The notes: a model not told the origin generated them from the sequence alone. A stretch of DNA of 34,950 nucleotides from Planctomycetota bacterium (GCA_029259935.1 JAJDEH010000438.1:1-34950); one strand, 5' to 3'. Positions 14,060 to 23,164 are shown, counted from the stretch's first letter. Numbers and translations are program-made.

Positions 14060-15633
14060 TGGCCGACGAATTCTCAATCACGTTGGCCGATCAGCCGGTC
14101 TTGCTCGACTTCGATCGCCAAGTCGCCGACTTGTTGGACGACTATCTGCGGATGGACGCCATTCCGCGGTCGCCCCATCAGGCCGTGAACGACGAGCGAT
14201 TCGACCTGGAAGATATCGCGCTGATCAAACTGCCCCGGCCAAACTACCCGCCATCGCCGCTGCCCAGAATCAACGAATTGTATTGGCCGACCGGAGCGGC
14301 ACGTTGGGCCCAGGGTTGGCTGTTAATGGACGGCGAACGGTTCAACAAGATCACCTCATCGTTTCTTGAACCGGGTTCCGCGCAGACCGCCGCCACGCTC
14401 AAGGTCACGCGCGACCAAGACGACGTGCTGACTTGCCAAGTCTTTCCGTTGCATCCACGGCCGGTCAACGGCATTCGCGGTTCGACTGACGAGGAGGACG
14501 AATCGCTGTGGATCGTGCCGATCGTCGATCAGCGCTACTTTTGGCAGTTCACCTCGGTCGACTTTTCCGCGATCGACGATACGACCACTTGGTCGCAACT
14601 CTACACACAAGTCACGACCTCCAGTGGAATCGCGATCACGGCCGACACGATCCACGCCGATTACCTAAAACCCGACACGGTGTCGTTCCAGCGCGAGGAT
14701 ATGAATGTCGCCGTCGCCTTGGACGCCATCGCCCATTCGATCGGCCATCGAATCATCGCCGATTACGACGGCACCGTTCGCTCGCTGGCCGACGACGCCA
14801 GATATGAAACCAATACCAGCGACAACGGCGACTGGTCGACCGAAGCAGCGATCTTGGGCGATCCGCTGACGTATGGGCCAACCGTGCCGGGTACGGTGGT
14901 CGTTTCGTTTCGTCGCGCCAACGGAAACATTCCGTCTTGCGACCGCGATCATCACCAAGTCGAAATTGCCGCCGCCAATACGACCCATGGCGTCAAGTTC
15001 CCCCATGCCGATTCGCAAATCAAGCATACCATCGCGTCGACGCAGTGGGCCTTGTTCGACGACGAAAACGACACCACGGCCAACAACCAAGCGGCGCTCG
15101 CCGCCTTGGCTCAAAAGATCGCCGAGGATTACTACGCCAAGTTCACCAACTCGATCGATCAGACCGCGCCGGGAATCATCGGTTGGCAAATGTCGGCCAA
15201 TGACGACTTTGTGCAGTTCAGTTTCGGCACGGAAGTGTCCAACCAGCCGATGCTGCATTCTCCCGAGGGAGGTCCCGCGTCGATCGAACTTCGTCATAAG
15301 CGAATTCTGGCCACTCGAGTTTGTTCGATCGCGTCGAACTTTGGGACGCGACATCAACTGTCCAACGACGCGGATGTTCTGATTCTCAAACGGGGCGGCG
15401 TGGCCAAGACGACGTCGGCCATTAGCGCGGCGAGCGACACTACCGCCGGCAGCGGCACGGCGAGCCTGGAAAGACTTGGCGCGAACAACGCCTTCGTGAC
15501 TTGGAAGAGCGGCGTCACGATCTACAACTCGTGCGAAGTCGGCGTCCCTCTCGGTGTGCGAATTCAATACAAAGTCGACAAGTGCGGCGTGCCGTGGGTT
15601 GACGTCGAATGCTGCGACAACGGGGGATCGTAA
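14059..15633 (+). CDS. phage-like large structural protein (baseplate/hub-like)
   Basis: The 524-residue protein overlaps the upstream stop as TGATG. It contains an N-terminal segment (QVADLLDDYLRMDAIP), a beta-rich centre (RWAQGWLLMDGERFNKI, LTCQVFPLHPRP) and a segment VAVALDAIAHSIGHRIIADYDG. The last resembles the DxIAxxxG-type helix found in phage hub and late-control-D proteins before a second barrel. The C-terminal 150 residues are Ser/Ala/Thr-rich. No enzymatic signature is seen. A hub or baseplate role is inferred from position between tail-like genes. Confidence 0.45.
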   Translation: MADEFSITLADQPVLLDFDRQVADLLDDYLRMDAIPRSPHQAVNDERFDLEDIALIKLPRPNYPPSPLPRINELYWPTGAARWAQGWLLMDGERFNKITSSFLEPGSAQTAATLKVTRDQDDVLTCQVFPLHPRPVNGIRGSTDEEDESLWIVPIVDQRYFWQFTSVDFSAIDDTTTWSQLYTQVTTSSGIAITADTIHADYLKPDTVSFQREDMNVAVALDAIAHSIGHRIIADYDGTVRSLADDARYETNTSDNGDWSTEAAILGDPLTYGPTVPGTVVVSFRRANGNIPSCDRDHHQVEIAAANTTHGVKFPHADSQIKHTIASTQWALFDDENDTTANNQAALAALAQKIAEDYYAKFTNSIDQTAPGIIGWQMSANDDFVQFSFGTEVSNQPMLHSPEGGPASIELRHKRILATRVCSIASNFGTRHQLSNDADVLILKRGGVAKTTSAISAASDTTAGSGTASLERLGANNAFVTWKSGVTIYNSCEVGVPLGVRIQYKVDKCGVPWVDVECCDNGGS

Positions 15634-17528
15634 TGGCACCGCGGCAGAAATTCAAAAGGCACGAAATTGGCTCGGGCATGGGCGGCTGCGGCAACAGTTG
15701 CACCAACTCCTGTTGCCTCGACCCGCCGCCGGACACCATTGACTTGTATTTGGTCGAGCCCAACGGAGCGAACACGTGCGTCTGCAAGCTGTCGCAGGTC
15801 ACCTACAATCCCGCCGTGGAAAATCCAGCCGGCAAGCTCGGCATCTGGTCGGCCGATGTCGAAGTCTCTTGCTGGACCGGCACGCCCCAGAGCTGCAAGA
15901 ACAAGACGATCAAGGTCGAACTGTGGTGCGATAATCCTTGTGACAACAACTGCAAATGTAACTGCGCTAACTGGGGTGTGCGGATCAACGAAGGCGCTAC
16001 GTTCAAGATGGGAGACAATCAGGATAACACCTGCTGCTGCGGAGCGATCGGCGGCAAGCACTATCTGTACTGGGACGCCGTCACGGCTGGCACTCTGTTG
16101 GGCTACGGCTGCGAAGATTCGACCTTTGCCCTGCGGTTCTATTGGAACGGCTCGCAGACCTGCCTGGAAGAAACCGTCATCACCGGCTGCTGTATTGCTC
16201 CGTTGCCCAAAACGATCACGGCCAAGGTCTCGCACGCTTGCAGCGCCACGACCTGGGATGTGGAGCTAACGGCGGAGGACATGGACTGCGGCGAGTGCGA
16301 TCAGGCGAATCCGCAACCGGCTATCTGGACGCACGCCGACGCGCTGACCGTCCAATGCTGGGACGCCTACGAAAACTGCCACGACGTGGACGTCTTCGTG
16401 TCCCTGATCTGCACCCAATGCGATGTCACGCAAACCAAAGACGCCTGCGACGGTGGCGAGTGGCTGGTTAGCATGACGTCCGATTGTTGGGAGCTGAACG
16501 AGACGCTGCCGGATAGCAATTGCGGTTGTCGGGACTGCGGCGGCGGTCAAATGTCCCTCGGTCTGACCTACACGCTGACGGCCTCGCCAACGGAAAACTG
16601 CGAGTGCGATGGGTTTCAGAGTTTCTCGATCGGTTTCTTCGACGAAGACTGCGCTCAAGACCGGGCTTGCCCAACGATGCCCGGTGATTTGTCGGTGCTG
16701 CTGTACTCGGTCGGTGAACAAGCGGACTGTCAATGCGGCGTGGGTGTGCTGAGCTACGAGCCGGTCAACAACGACTGCGGTTGTGTTGGTCAGTGGCGCG
16801 GATTCGTGACGCTGGAATGCAAAGACGGGGACGGCAACTGCACGCAAGACACGGTCGAAGTTACCCTCTGCACCGACTGCGATGAATGCCTGCTGCAGGA
16901 TTGCGTTTGCACTCAGTGGAAGCTTACCGTCGACAACGGGACGGCAACACCAACGACCAAAGACGAGGACTGCTGCTGTGGCCGGGAAGTGCTGTACTTT
17001 GGCGAAGTAACTGGAACCGGCGGCGGCGTGTGTGGCAACAAGCCGCTCAACGCCAAAGTGTGGTGGCAGCAAGCTTTCCAATCGGTCATAGCCACCAGCG
17101 AAAGCGGCGGCGGTTGCAAAATGTCGATCCCCAAAACGCTGGACATGGACGTGACGGATACGTGCGGAGTTACCCGCGATCTGACGGTTACCGGCGGACT
17201 GGAGAACTGCACGGATCCGCTTTATTTCGCCGAGTGGCATCTGACCGGCGGCATGGATTGTTTAGACGGCATTACCTGCCAGACGCTTATCAACGATCCG
17301 GCGACAATCCGCATCCGCCAACGGCGTAGCGATTTTGGTTGGGAGGCGGCCATCGAATGGTGTTTCGACGGTTCGCCGCGCGTCGTGAACGCGACAACCG
17401 TGACGTGCCCGACGTGCGACGGAGCTACCAAGTTTTCCCTAGCCGCCACGTTCCCCGGGCCCTGGACCGGCTGCGATGGCGACTGCGACAACAACAACAA
17501 CATCGTAATCGCGGTGACGGAGATTTAA
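15633..17528 (+). CDS. extremely cysteine-rich structural protein
   Basis: The start is ATG 15633, overlapping the previous stop as TAATG, with GGGGG upstream, giving 631 residues. By hand count it has about 61 Cys spread over the whole length, often as CxC, CC, CCC and CxxC (NSCTNSCC, CKCNC, NTCCCG, GCRDCGGG, EDCCCG). Between them are beta-strand-like stretches such as ITAKVSHACSATTWDVELTA and GQWRGFVTLECKDGDG. The pattern recurs, suggesting several related domains of roughly 90-120 residues, with pairs of adjacent Cys at strand ends. There is no signal peptide. It could be held by disulfides after lysis or carry metal or thioether links. The operon position makes it a virion or appendage protein, and the downstream radical SAM gene makes it a candidate substrate. 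Confidence 0.55.
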   Translation: MAPRQKFKRHEIGSGMGGCGNSCTNSCCLDPPPDTIDLYLVEPNGANTCVCKLSQVTYNPAVENPAGKLGIWSADVEVSCWTGTPQSCKNKTIKVELWCDNPCDNNCKCNCANWGVRINEGATFKMGDNQDNTCCCGAIGGKHYLYWDAVTAGTLLGYGCEDSTFALRFYWNGSQTCLEETVITGCCIAPLPKTITAKVSHACSATTWDVELTAEDMDCGECDQANPQPAIWTHADALTVQCWDAYENCHDVDVFVSLICTQCDVTQTKDACDGGEWLVSMTSDCWELNETLPDSNCGCRDCGGGQMSLGLTYTLTASPTENCECDGFQSFSIGFFDEDCAQDRACPTMPGDLSVLLYSVGEQADCQCGVGVLSYEPVNNDCGCVGQWRGFVTLECKDGDGNCTQDTVEVTLCTDCDECLLQDCVCTQWKLTVDNGTATPTTKDEDCCCGREVLYFGEVTGTGGGVCGNKPLNAKVWWQQAFQSVIATSESGGGCKMSIPKTLDMDVTDTCGVTRDLTVTGGLENCTDPLYFAEWHLTGGMDCLDGITCQTLINDPATIRIRQRRSDFGWEAAIEWCFDGSPRVVNATTVTCPTCDGATKFSLAATFPGPWTGCDGDCDNNNNIVIAVTEI

Positions 17529-17530
17529 AA

Positions 17531-17875
17531 ATGAGCGGAATGAGCGTGCCAAAGCCTGATGAGGAATCAACCGATTCCGTCGACGGTCAAGGCCCGATTT
17601 ATGGAGTTCCTTTGCTGGACTCGCTTGGAATTGGGCGTGGAGCGATGAGGCAAGCTTTGCCCAGCCGTGACGACCTCGACGGCATCAAGGACTTCCGCCA
17701 AGGGCAACGCGTGGTCGCCGGATACGAAGTGCTGCTGTGGCACTACCGAAGACAGCAGGGGATCGCGAACGTGCTGGCCGACGAACTGGCAAAGAGGACT
17801 GGCACAACGGTTCCTTGTGAATTGGAAAAAGCGGAGTCCATCGTCGACACCGAGACTGACAATGACAATCACTGA
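17531..17875 (+). CDS. small acidic protein of unknown function
   Basis: A 114-residue protein from ATG 17531, three bases after the previous stop; the longer frame from 17339 lies inside the cysteine-rich gene. The N-terminus is polar and acidic (KPDEESTDSVDGQG), followed by IYGVPLLDSLGIGRGAMRQAL and a helix FRQGQRVVAGYEVLLWHYRRQ, ending acidic. No family is recognised; a tail-assembly chaperone-like role is possible from its size and position but unproven. It overlaps the next gene by 14 bases. Confidence 0.5.
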   Translation: MSGMSVPKPDEESTDSVDGQGPIYGVPLLDSLGIGRGAMRQALPSRDDLDGIKDFRQGQRVVAGYEVLLWHYRRQQGIANVLADELAKRTGTTVPCELEKAESIVDTETDNDNH

Positions 17876-19262
17876 ATTACCGGTAACCGTCCCTTGTTCC
17901 CGCAAGCATCTAAACGACGGCAAGCCATGCGGCGAGTGTCGCGTATGCAGGAAGGCGGTCAACGATCCCGCCTACAGCTACCAATGGGGAGTGACGGACG
18001 AACCGCCTCCAAAGCCACCCGCGCCGGAACCGCCGCGACGACCTCGCCCGGGCAGTCCGCTTGGCTTGCGGAAGCTTGGCGGCCGGCCGCCGATTCGAGG
18101 CGGCGGCGCGGGAACGGAACTAAAAGCCATCTTCGCGGCGGCCAGGTGCGCGCCGTGTCAGCAGTGTCGAGAGACGGCGGAGAAGATGGATCGGAACGGG
18201 CCTAAGTGGTGCGAGGCGAACCTCGCCGAACTGGTGGCGGAGATCAAGGAGAACAAGAAGTCGGCGAAGTGCTTTCCGAACTTGGTCACCTTTGCAATCC
18301 AAGAGTGGTCGCTATCCAAAAAGCTTGCGCATGCCAGCCCTGACGAATGGCTGCCGATCTTGGTACGCGAGGCCATCGACCGCGCCCTTGCCAAGCATCG
18401 TCAATTCGAATGGGTGTCGAATGCCGATCTGGCTCGCGATGTCCAAGATTTTGTATCGAAGCTGCCGGTCGAGGAGATCGGTTGCGTGGTCGGCATCCCT
18501 CGCAGCGGCATGATCCCCGCTTCGCAACTTGCAGCGCTGTTGCACGTGCCGCTCTATCAGCTTCACGGCGAGCAAGGCGTGGTGGCGCTCAGTGGTGGCA
18601 AGCGGACTGGAGATCTTCGGCGCACGGGGCGGCCGCTGATCATCGACGATTCGGTCAACTCAGGCCGCCAGGTCAGCCAGGCTCGCGTTCTGTATCGCGC
18701 GACACGGCCATACGACGACAATGATGGAATTGACTGGTCAAAGCCGATTTGGAGCGCGATGTATGTGACGCCTGGCTCGCAAGACGCCGTCGACGTGCTT
18801 TACAAACTGGCCGAGAACCCGCATTTCTTCGAGTGGAACTTGCCCAACTCCGGCTTGTTGGGCCGCTGCATCCTCGACTTCGACGGCATCTTATGCCGGG
18901 ACATCGCTCCGGAAGATGACGACGACGGCGAGCGGTACTTGCGTGCCCTGCGGGAAGCTCAGCCGAATTGGGTTTGTCGCAAACATCCGATCTCGATGAT
19001 CGTCACCGCACGGCTCGAACGGTATCGGCCCGAGACCATGGAATGGCTCGAACGCCATGGCATGCAAGTGCGTGACTTGGTGATGGGGCCGTGGGAATCC
19101 AAGGCCGAACGGGACCAACACAGCATCGCCGAGTACAAGGCCAAGCACTACGCGGAATCCGACTTTGACTTGTTCATCGAATCGGACTATCGGCAGTCGG
19201 CGCGGATCTTCGGCATCACCCAGCGGCCCGTCCTTTGTCCAACGGCGGGGATTTTCCAGTGA
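17862..19262 (+). CDS. phosphoribosyltransferase-HAD fusion with Cys-rich N-terminus
   Basis: The start is ATG 17862, 466 residues. Domains in order: a Cys-rich N-terminus (C12, C23, C26, C29) with a Pro-rich linker; a second Cys motif at residues 96-117 (CAPCQQC, then KMDRNGPKWC), a short element I associate with planctomycete proteins; and a type I phosphoribosyltransferase domain with GCVVGIPRSGMIPA (207-220) and the PRPP loop IIDDSVNSG (260-268). A HAD-like phosphatase domain ends the chain, with DFDG (339-342), VTAR (381-384), a Lys near 414 or 426 and ESD (440-442). The two catalytic domains look intact. Such fusions could make or remove phosphoribosyl groups on a small molecule or nucleotide; the substrate is unknown. 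Overlaps on both sides tie it to the structural genes and the sulfotransferase. Confidence 0.75.
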   Translation: MTITELPVTVPCSRKHLNDGKPCGECRVCRKAVNDPAYSYQWGVTDEPPPKPPAPEPPRRPRPGSPLGLRKLGGRPPIRGGGAGTELKAIFAAARCAPCQQCRETAEKMDRNGPKWCEANLAELVAEIKENKKSAKCFPNLVTFAIQEWSLSKKLAHASPDEWLPILVREAIDRALAKHRQFEWVSNADLARDVQDFVSKLPVEEIGCVVGIPRSGMIPASQLAALLHVPLYQLHGEQGVVALSGGKRTGDLRRTGRPLIIDDSVNSGRQVSQARVLYRATRPYDDNDGIDWSKPIWSAMYVTPGSQDAVDVLYKLAENPHFFEWNLPNSGLLGRCILDFDGILCRDIAPEDDDDGERYLRALREAQPNWVCRKHPISMIVTARLERYRPETMEWLERHGMQVRDLVMGPWESKAERDQHSIAEYKAKHYAESDFDLFIESDYRQSARIFGITQRPVLCPTAGIFQ

Positions 19263-19810
19263 TTTACGCGCCCGGCCGCTTCTTGTTCCTGCACGTGCCT
19301 AGGACCGCGGGTACGTCGATCACGGCGGCGATCAGCAAGTGGCTGGTCGGTCGGCATGATTGCCATGTCGCAACCGGGCATACCAAGTGGCCGTTCGTTC
19401 GGCACTCGCGGGCCTGCGACATGCGAGAGCGGATGCCGCCCGCGGAATGGGAACAAATACGAAAGTTCGCGGTCGATCGGCCGCATGACGAAATCGTGGA
19501 GAGCGACTATCGGCTTCACAAACGAGAGATCCAGCGGCGACTGAAAGAGTGCGGCCAGGCGGATCCGCGTTGGTTGGAGTCGGTCATGAAGGCGGACAAA
19601 GAGACACTCGAAGAATTCCGCGAACGGCGCTGGGGTGAGTGGCTCAAGGGATCGGAGCCTTGGCAGTTCTTTTGTTGCGGCCGGGCCGGCGAAGACATCG
19701 GCGTCACGCGGTTTGAATATCACGACCTGGCCGACAAGTGGCCGGCCATCTGTGAGTTGATTGGTGCCCCGCTGTTGGAACTGCCGCACTTGAATCGAGC
19801 CGAACCATGA
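19259..19810 (+). CDS. sulfotransferase-family-like protein
   Basis: The start is GTG 19259, overlapping the previous stop as GTGA; an upstream TTG at 19235 is less likely. The 183-residue protein opens with FLFLHVPRTAGTSIT (residues 8-22), which matches the PAPS-binding 5'-phosphosulfate loop of sulfotransferases (PR/K-TAGTS). It ends with EYHDLADKWPAICELIGAP and LPHLN, typical of the C-terminal part of the same family. The middle is short and charged, so it is smaller than many sulfotransferases (usually 250 or more residues), and the second PAPS site is not obvious. Transfer of sulfate to a protein, sugar or small molecule is inferred. It is coupled by ATGA to the radical SAM gene. Confidence 0.7.
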   Translation: MIYAPGRFLFLHVPRTAGTSITAAISKWLVGRHDCHVATGHTKWPFVRHSRACDMRERMPPAEWEQIRKFAVDRPHDEIVESDYRLHKREIQRRLKECGQADPRWLESVMKADKETLEEFRERRWGEWLKGSEPWQFFCCGRAGEDIGVTRFEYHDLADKWPAICELIGAPLLELPHLNRAEP

Positions 19811-20820
19811 ACGGTTGCCGCAATCCATTCGAGACGCTCTACATCTTGCCGAACGGATTCACCACGTGCTGCCAGTCGTGGCTGCCGCCTGAGATCCCCG
19901 TGATTGGCCAGCCGTACACAACGCCGCTCGATGCGTGGAATCATCCGAGCTTTCGAAAGCTGCGTCAGTCGGTCTTAGCGGGCACCTACGAGCATTGTCA
20001 AAACTGCGTGCGTTACGTGGGCGGCGAGGTGCCCGAAGCGGTGAACCCCGATGCTCAACCGCTGATGACGCGAGGCCCGACCAACATCATCTTGACCAAC
20101 GATCTGGTTTGCAATCTCCACTGTTGGAGTTGCCGGCGGGGACCGATCGGTCGCGCGGCAGACGAGCCACGCCGGCGTCGGATCATGTACGAAGTGCTGG
20201 ACGCGTTTCACGACACGATCGAAAACGTGCAGTTGCTCCAAAGCGGCGAAGTGTTTGCCTCGCCGATGCACATGGAGTGGCTGGCCAACCTCGAGCGCGA
20301 TCAGTTTCCCAAGCTCCGATGTGTCGATCTCACCACCAACGCCACACTGCTGGCCCGGCGCTGGCCGGAGATCACGGCGGCCCATCCGTTTGTCAAGTCG
20401 ATGAGGATCAGCGTCGACGCGGCGACTCCCGAGGTTTACGAAGTGGTGAGACGGGGCGGCAAATGGTCGGATGTGCGGACTGGCTTGGCATTGGCCGCTT
20501 TGCTTCGTGCCTGGGGCAAGCTGGATTTCTTGATGATTGCATTCGTGGTCCAGGCGCAGAATTTCCGCGACATCCCGGCCTTCGTCGAGTTGGGCCAGCG
20601 ATACGGAGTTGACCTGATTCAGTTCACGAAGTTGCGCCCGTGGTGGCAGTCGCCCGCTGAGTTCCAAGCTCACAACGTGGACGATCCGGCCCACCCCGAT
20701 CACGAGGAGTATCTCGACACGCTGGATTGCAGTACGTTGCGATCGCCGCAAGTGGACGCGCGACAACTGATTGGGAACCTGAAAGACCTGCACGGACGGC
20801 TCTACCAAATTCCCAAGTAA
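19807..20820 (+). CDS. radical SAM protein with N-terminal SPASM-like cluster
   Basis: A 337-residue protein. The radical SAM signature CxxxCxxC is at C102, C106 and C109 (VCNLHCWSC), followed by the expected strands (LLQSGEVFASP, VDLTTNATLL, MRISVDAATPEVYEVVRRGG). Upstream of it, residues 4-67 hold C4, C21, C22, C64 and C67 in a pattern (FETLYILPNGFTTCC, then HCQNC) that looks like a SPASM auxiliary-cluster region. This normally follows the radical SAM domain, so the order is permuted. SPASM proteins commonly modify peptides, for example by thioether formation. It is the last gene of the coupled cassette; no clear terminator follows, only a weak CCGATCG/CGATCGG pairing at 20821-20884. Confidence 0.82.
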   Translation: MNGCRNPFETLYILPNGFTTCCQSWLPPEIPVIGQPYTTPLDAWNHPSFRKLRQSVLAGTYEHCQNCVRYVGGEVPEAVNPDAQPLMTRGPTNIILTNDLVCNLHCWSCRRGPIGRAADEPRRRRIMYEVLDAFHDTIENVQLLQSGEVFASPMHMEWLANLERDQFPKLRCVDLTTNATLLARRWPEITAAHPFVKSMRISVDAATPEVYEVVRRGGKWSDVRTGLALAALLRAWGKLDFLMIAFVVQAQNFRDIPAFVELGQRYGVDLIQFTKLRPWWQSPAEFQAHNVDDPAHPDHEEYLDTLDCSTLRSPQVDARQLIGNLKDLHGRLYQIPK

Positions 20821-20873
20821 CCGATCGCCACATTTGATGCCGATAGGGTAGGTGCCGGCGCGCGGATTTTGGG

Positions 20874-21236
20874 CTACCGATCGGGGGTTTCTTCCCTCAG
20901 CGGCTGTTGCAGCTCGTCGAGCATCTTGGAGGTGTGATGCTCGACTTTCTCCCGCTGCTCATCGGGGGCCAGCGAGTTGATCGCCTTAGCCAGGTGGATG
21001 GCGGCCCGGTGCTGCGCCAGATCGAAACGGCCCGACTGGCGGACCTGATCGCCGATCTTGCGCATCGTCTGAGCGGTTTGGCTCTGCGTGCCGATACTGG
21101 CGTCCATCGTGGCCAGGTGCTTCGTGACGAGCGTGGGGACGTATTTGATGGCCAAGACCACCAGTAACGCGAACACGACCCATAACGGGACCCGCTCGCT
21201 CAGCAAGTCGATCCAAGTGGTGTCACTCAACAGCAT
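20874..21236 (-). CDS. single-pass membrane protein with helical cytoplasmic tail
   Basis: The start is ATG 21236 (MLLSDTTWIDLLSERV), preceded by GGAGGGG; the longer frame from 21281 has no better site. The 120-residue protein has one membrane segment (about residues 17-33, PLWVVFALLVVLAIKYV) and then a long amphipathic helical tail (TMRKIGDQVRQSGRFDLAQH and onward). It converges on the radical SAM gene and its stop is 54 bases away. Size and layout resemble holin-accessory or small phage membrane proteins, but it could be a host gene at the edge of the element. Confidence 0.5.
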   Translation of the reverse strand: MLLSDTTWIDLLSERVPLWVVFALLVVLAIKYVPTLVTKHLATMDASIGTQSQTAQTMRKIGDQVRQSGRFDLAQHRAAIHLAKAINSLAPDEQREKVEHHTSKMLDELQQPLREETPDR

Positions 21237-21512
21237 GCGTGCTGCCCCTCCCTTGTGGCGGTCAGAATCGCCGCCTCCCATTGTGGATGTTTGGCAATCA
21301 ATTCACTGCCAGTCAATACGCCGAAGATAACGATCAGCGCCGGGACTCGATTGACCCAACATCATGGACTTCCCATTCGGTTTCGCGTTGGGCCTATCGT
21401 TCCCCGGTAGCTTGCGCCCTTGCCGAGTATCAATCATTGGCAATCCGATAACCCTCCTACGCTGACCCGAACGAGACGCCGTCCAGATTTTTTCTCGCGA
21501 CAAGTTGTCATG

Positions 21513-21562
21513 CCGCCACGCGCCGCATCGGTACCCCTCGACTAACGTCAAGGGCTCGCCGG
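21513..21562. repeat. REP half-element (right arm)
   Basis: CCGCATCGGTACCCCTCGA followed by CTAACGTCAAGGGCTCGCCG matches the right half of the 120-bp REP pairs found at 23165-33354. The matching left half is not present. Confidence 0.75.
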
Positions 21563-21685
21563 TTTTGATGAACCGCCGCGCGCTGCTGACGCGCCTTCAC
21601 CGCGCGGACCGCGCGCCGTCTTTCTTCAACCTTGCGTCGCGAGATTTTCGTTTTTGAAATTTGATTGGCTCTCGTGCGCGCATTC

Positions 21686-21760
21686 GTTTGTAGTAGTACA
21701 GCTATGCGTTCGCGCAGCCGTTTGTAGTGGTCCAGCTATGTGTGTAGAGGCGCAGCTACG
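21686..21760. repeat. three CAGCTA-containing short tandem repeats
   Basis: GTTTGTAGTAGTACAGCTAT, GTTTGTAGTGGTCCAGCTAT and TGTGTAGAGGCGCAGCTACG follow each other with 11-12 bases between the first two. A single related copy (TTTGTAGTAATGCAGCTACG) lies at 31681-31700, also upstream of a DUF1559 gene. Confidence 0.65.
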
Positions 21761-21818
21761 AAAAATCGAGCCGGGAAAAAAACATTTCACTTCTTGCCTC
21801 ATTGCATGAAAAAGACCG

Positions 21819-21847
21819 TTGTTGAAATTCGCATGCGTGCTTATAAC
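21819..21847 (+). promoter_or_regulatory. promoter candidate for the first DUF1559 gene
   Basis: TTGTTG (21819-21824) and TATAAC (21842-21847) are separated by 17 bases, about 70 bases before the ATG. This is a reasonable sigma-70-like pair, seen by eye only. Confidence 0.4.
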
Positions 21848-21915
21848 GCGAGTGATGTGTCAAGTTTGGATGCACCTTTCACTCTTTCTATTTTTATTCT
21901 TGTGAGGTCAGAGAA

Positions 21916-23055
21916 ATGAAGTCATCGTTCCGTTCTAGACAGGCTTTCACGCTGGTCGAGTTGCTGGTGGTCATTGCGATTATCGGCATCTTGATCGCGC
22001 TGTTGCTGCCGGCGGTGCAGGCCGCTCGTGAAGCCGCGCGGCGATCGCAATGCACGAATAACTTGCGGCAAATTGGCATCGCCTTGCACGGCTACAACGA
22101 TACCTACAAGCAGTTGCCGTTCAACTCGTTGTGCGACAACAATTGGAATCCCGTGGCCAACGGACAAGGCCATTGGCAAAACGGCACCAAGGGCGGCATC
22201 TTTGTCAAGCTGTTACCGTACATGGAACGCCAAGCACTGTTCGACAAAATGAAGAAGGCCACCAACAACTGGGAAGACCAACTGGGTTTCCGTCATAAGG
22301 CGGTCGACGACTTTATTCCCGACAGCACGTACACGGCGGTGACCAGCGGGCGCAAGGAACAGTGGATTCATCACGTGTTCATTCCCAACCTGTGGTGCCC
22401 TTCGTCGGATTCGCCCAAGTTCCGCAACAACCAAGCGTATTCCGAAGACGGCCGGGCCATGCACTGTTACGCATTCAGTTGGGGTGCCCAGCGGACCGCG
22501 GGCAACTGTCGAGATCAAGGCATCTTCCAATGGGAAGGCGACTTCTTCGACCAGCCCGGCGACCGGAATCCCGGACACGCCCATCACGCCGAACGCTTTG
22601 AACCGCGGCACAATTCGGGCCCGTTTTCCAACAGTTACTACGGTGCCACGTATGGCGAGATTTCCGACGGCCTGTCGAACACGATTTTTGCGGGCGAGAT
22701 TCTGCCCGACGAGCGAAGCCATGCCTGGGACCGAGGCTGGTCGCTGGGACAAGGCGAGACGGTTGGTACTTCTTCTCCGATCGGCGCGCCGATCATGGGA
22801 GTCGGCGAATCGCAGGTCTACGCTCACGAATCGGTTGATCCGGGCAAGACCACGCTGGGCCACGAGTGTTCTCGGTGGGACTGGGCGTACTCGTACGGTT
22901 TCCGCTCGAACCACAACGGTCGCGGCGCCAACGTGCTGCTCGGTGACGGTTCGATTCAGTATTACTTTCACAACATCGACTACGACCTCTATCAACGACT
23001 AGGCGCCCGTCGCGACGGCCTGGTCGTCAACCCGAAAGATGTTGCCGGAAGGTGA
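21916..23055 (+). CDS. DUF1559-type prepilin-like exported protein, copy 1
   Basis: The 379-residue protein begins with a type IV prepilin/pseudopilin-like N-terminus ([20 protein letters not shown]), which is processed and methylated in pilins and anchors many planctomycete proteins of this class. [19 protein letters not shown] follows, typical of the DUF1559 (SBP_bac_10) family. Near the C-terminus [14 protein letters not shown] corresponds to the family's H-x9-DG motif, here with one extra residue. The length is usual for the family. The cellular role is unknown; these genes are amplified in planctomycetes. The start has a weak TGAGGT site. It is followed by a terminator and is almost identical to copy 2. 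Confidence 0.9.
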   Translation: MKSSFRSRQAFTLVELLVVIAIIGILIALLLPAVQAAREAARRSQCTNNLRQIGIALHGYNDTYKQLPFNSLCDNNWNPVANGQGHWQNGTKGGIFVKLLPYMERQALFDKMKKATNNWEDQLGFRHKAVDDFIPDSTYTAVTSGRKEQWIHHVFIPNLWCPSSDSPKFRNNQAYSEDGRAMHCYAFSWGAQRTAGNCRDQGIFQWEGDFFDQPGDRNPGHAHHAERFEPRHNSGPFSNSYYGATYGEISDGLSNTIFAGEILPDERSHAWDRGWSLGQGETVGTSSPIGAPIMGVGESQVYAHESVDPGKTTLGHECSRWDWAYSYGFRSNHNGRGANVLLGDGSIQYYFHNIDYDLYQRLGARRDGLVVNPKDVAGR

Positions 23056-23078
23056 GCAACCGGCATCGCGACTTTTCA

Positions 23079-23124
23079 AGATAGCCACTTGGACATTTCA
23101 GATTCCAGGTGGCTATCTTTTTTT
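23079..23124 (+). terminator. intrinsic terminator after DUF1559 copy 1
   Basis: AGATAGCCACTTGGA (23079-23093) pairs with TCCAGGTGGCTATCT (23104-23118), followed by a T run to about 23124. The same terminator follows copy 2. Confidence 0.9.
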
Positions 23125-23164
23125 GCGCGCGAGGAGAAGGTGGAAGGCGACAGGACGGACACTG

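Larger units (their letters stand above)
21237..21915. other. 679-base intergenic region before the first DUF1559 gene
   Basis: No gene is supported. A REP half-element (right arm only) lies at 21513-21562. Three degenerate copies of GTAGnnGnnCAGCTA occur at 21686-21708, 21720-21742 and 21741-21760. A promoter-like pair is at 21819-21847. The region probably marks the change from phage-like to host accessory DNA, but no attachment site was found. Confidence 0.45.

Noticed and set aside
14665..15639. 324-codon minus-strand frame opposite a tail-like gene
   Set aside because: An Arg/Gly/Val-rich antisense frame with no ribosome binding site; the plus-strand gene is coupled to both neighbours.
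20821..20884. Terminator after the radical SAM gene
   Set aside because: The only pairing is 7 bp (CCGATCG/CGATCGG) with a 50-base loop and no T run; too weak to call.
21686..21760. CRISPR-like array
   Set aside because: Only three degenerate short repeats with unequal spacing, no cas genes, and one related copy at a second promoter region.
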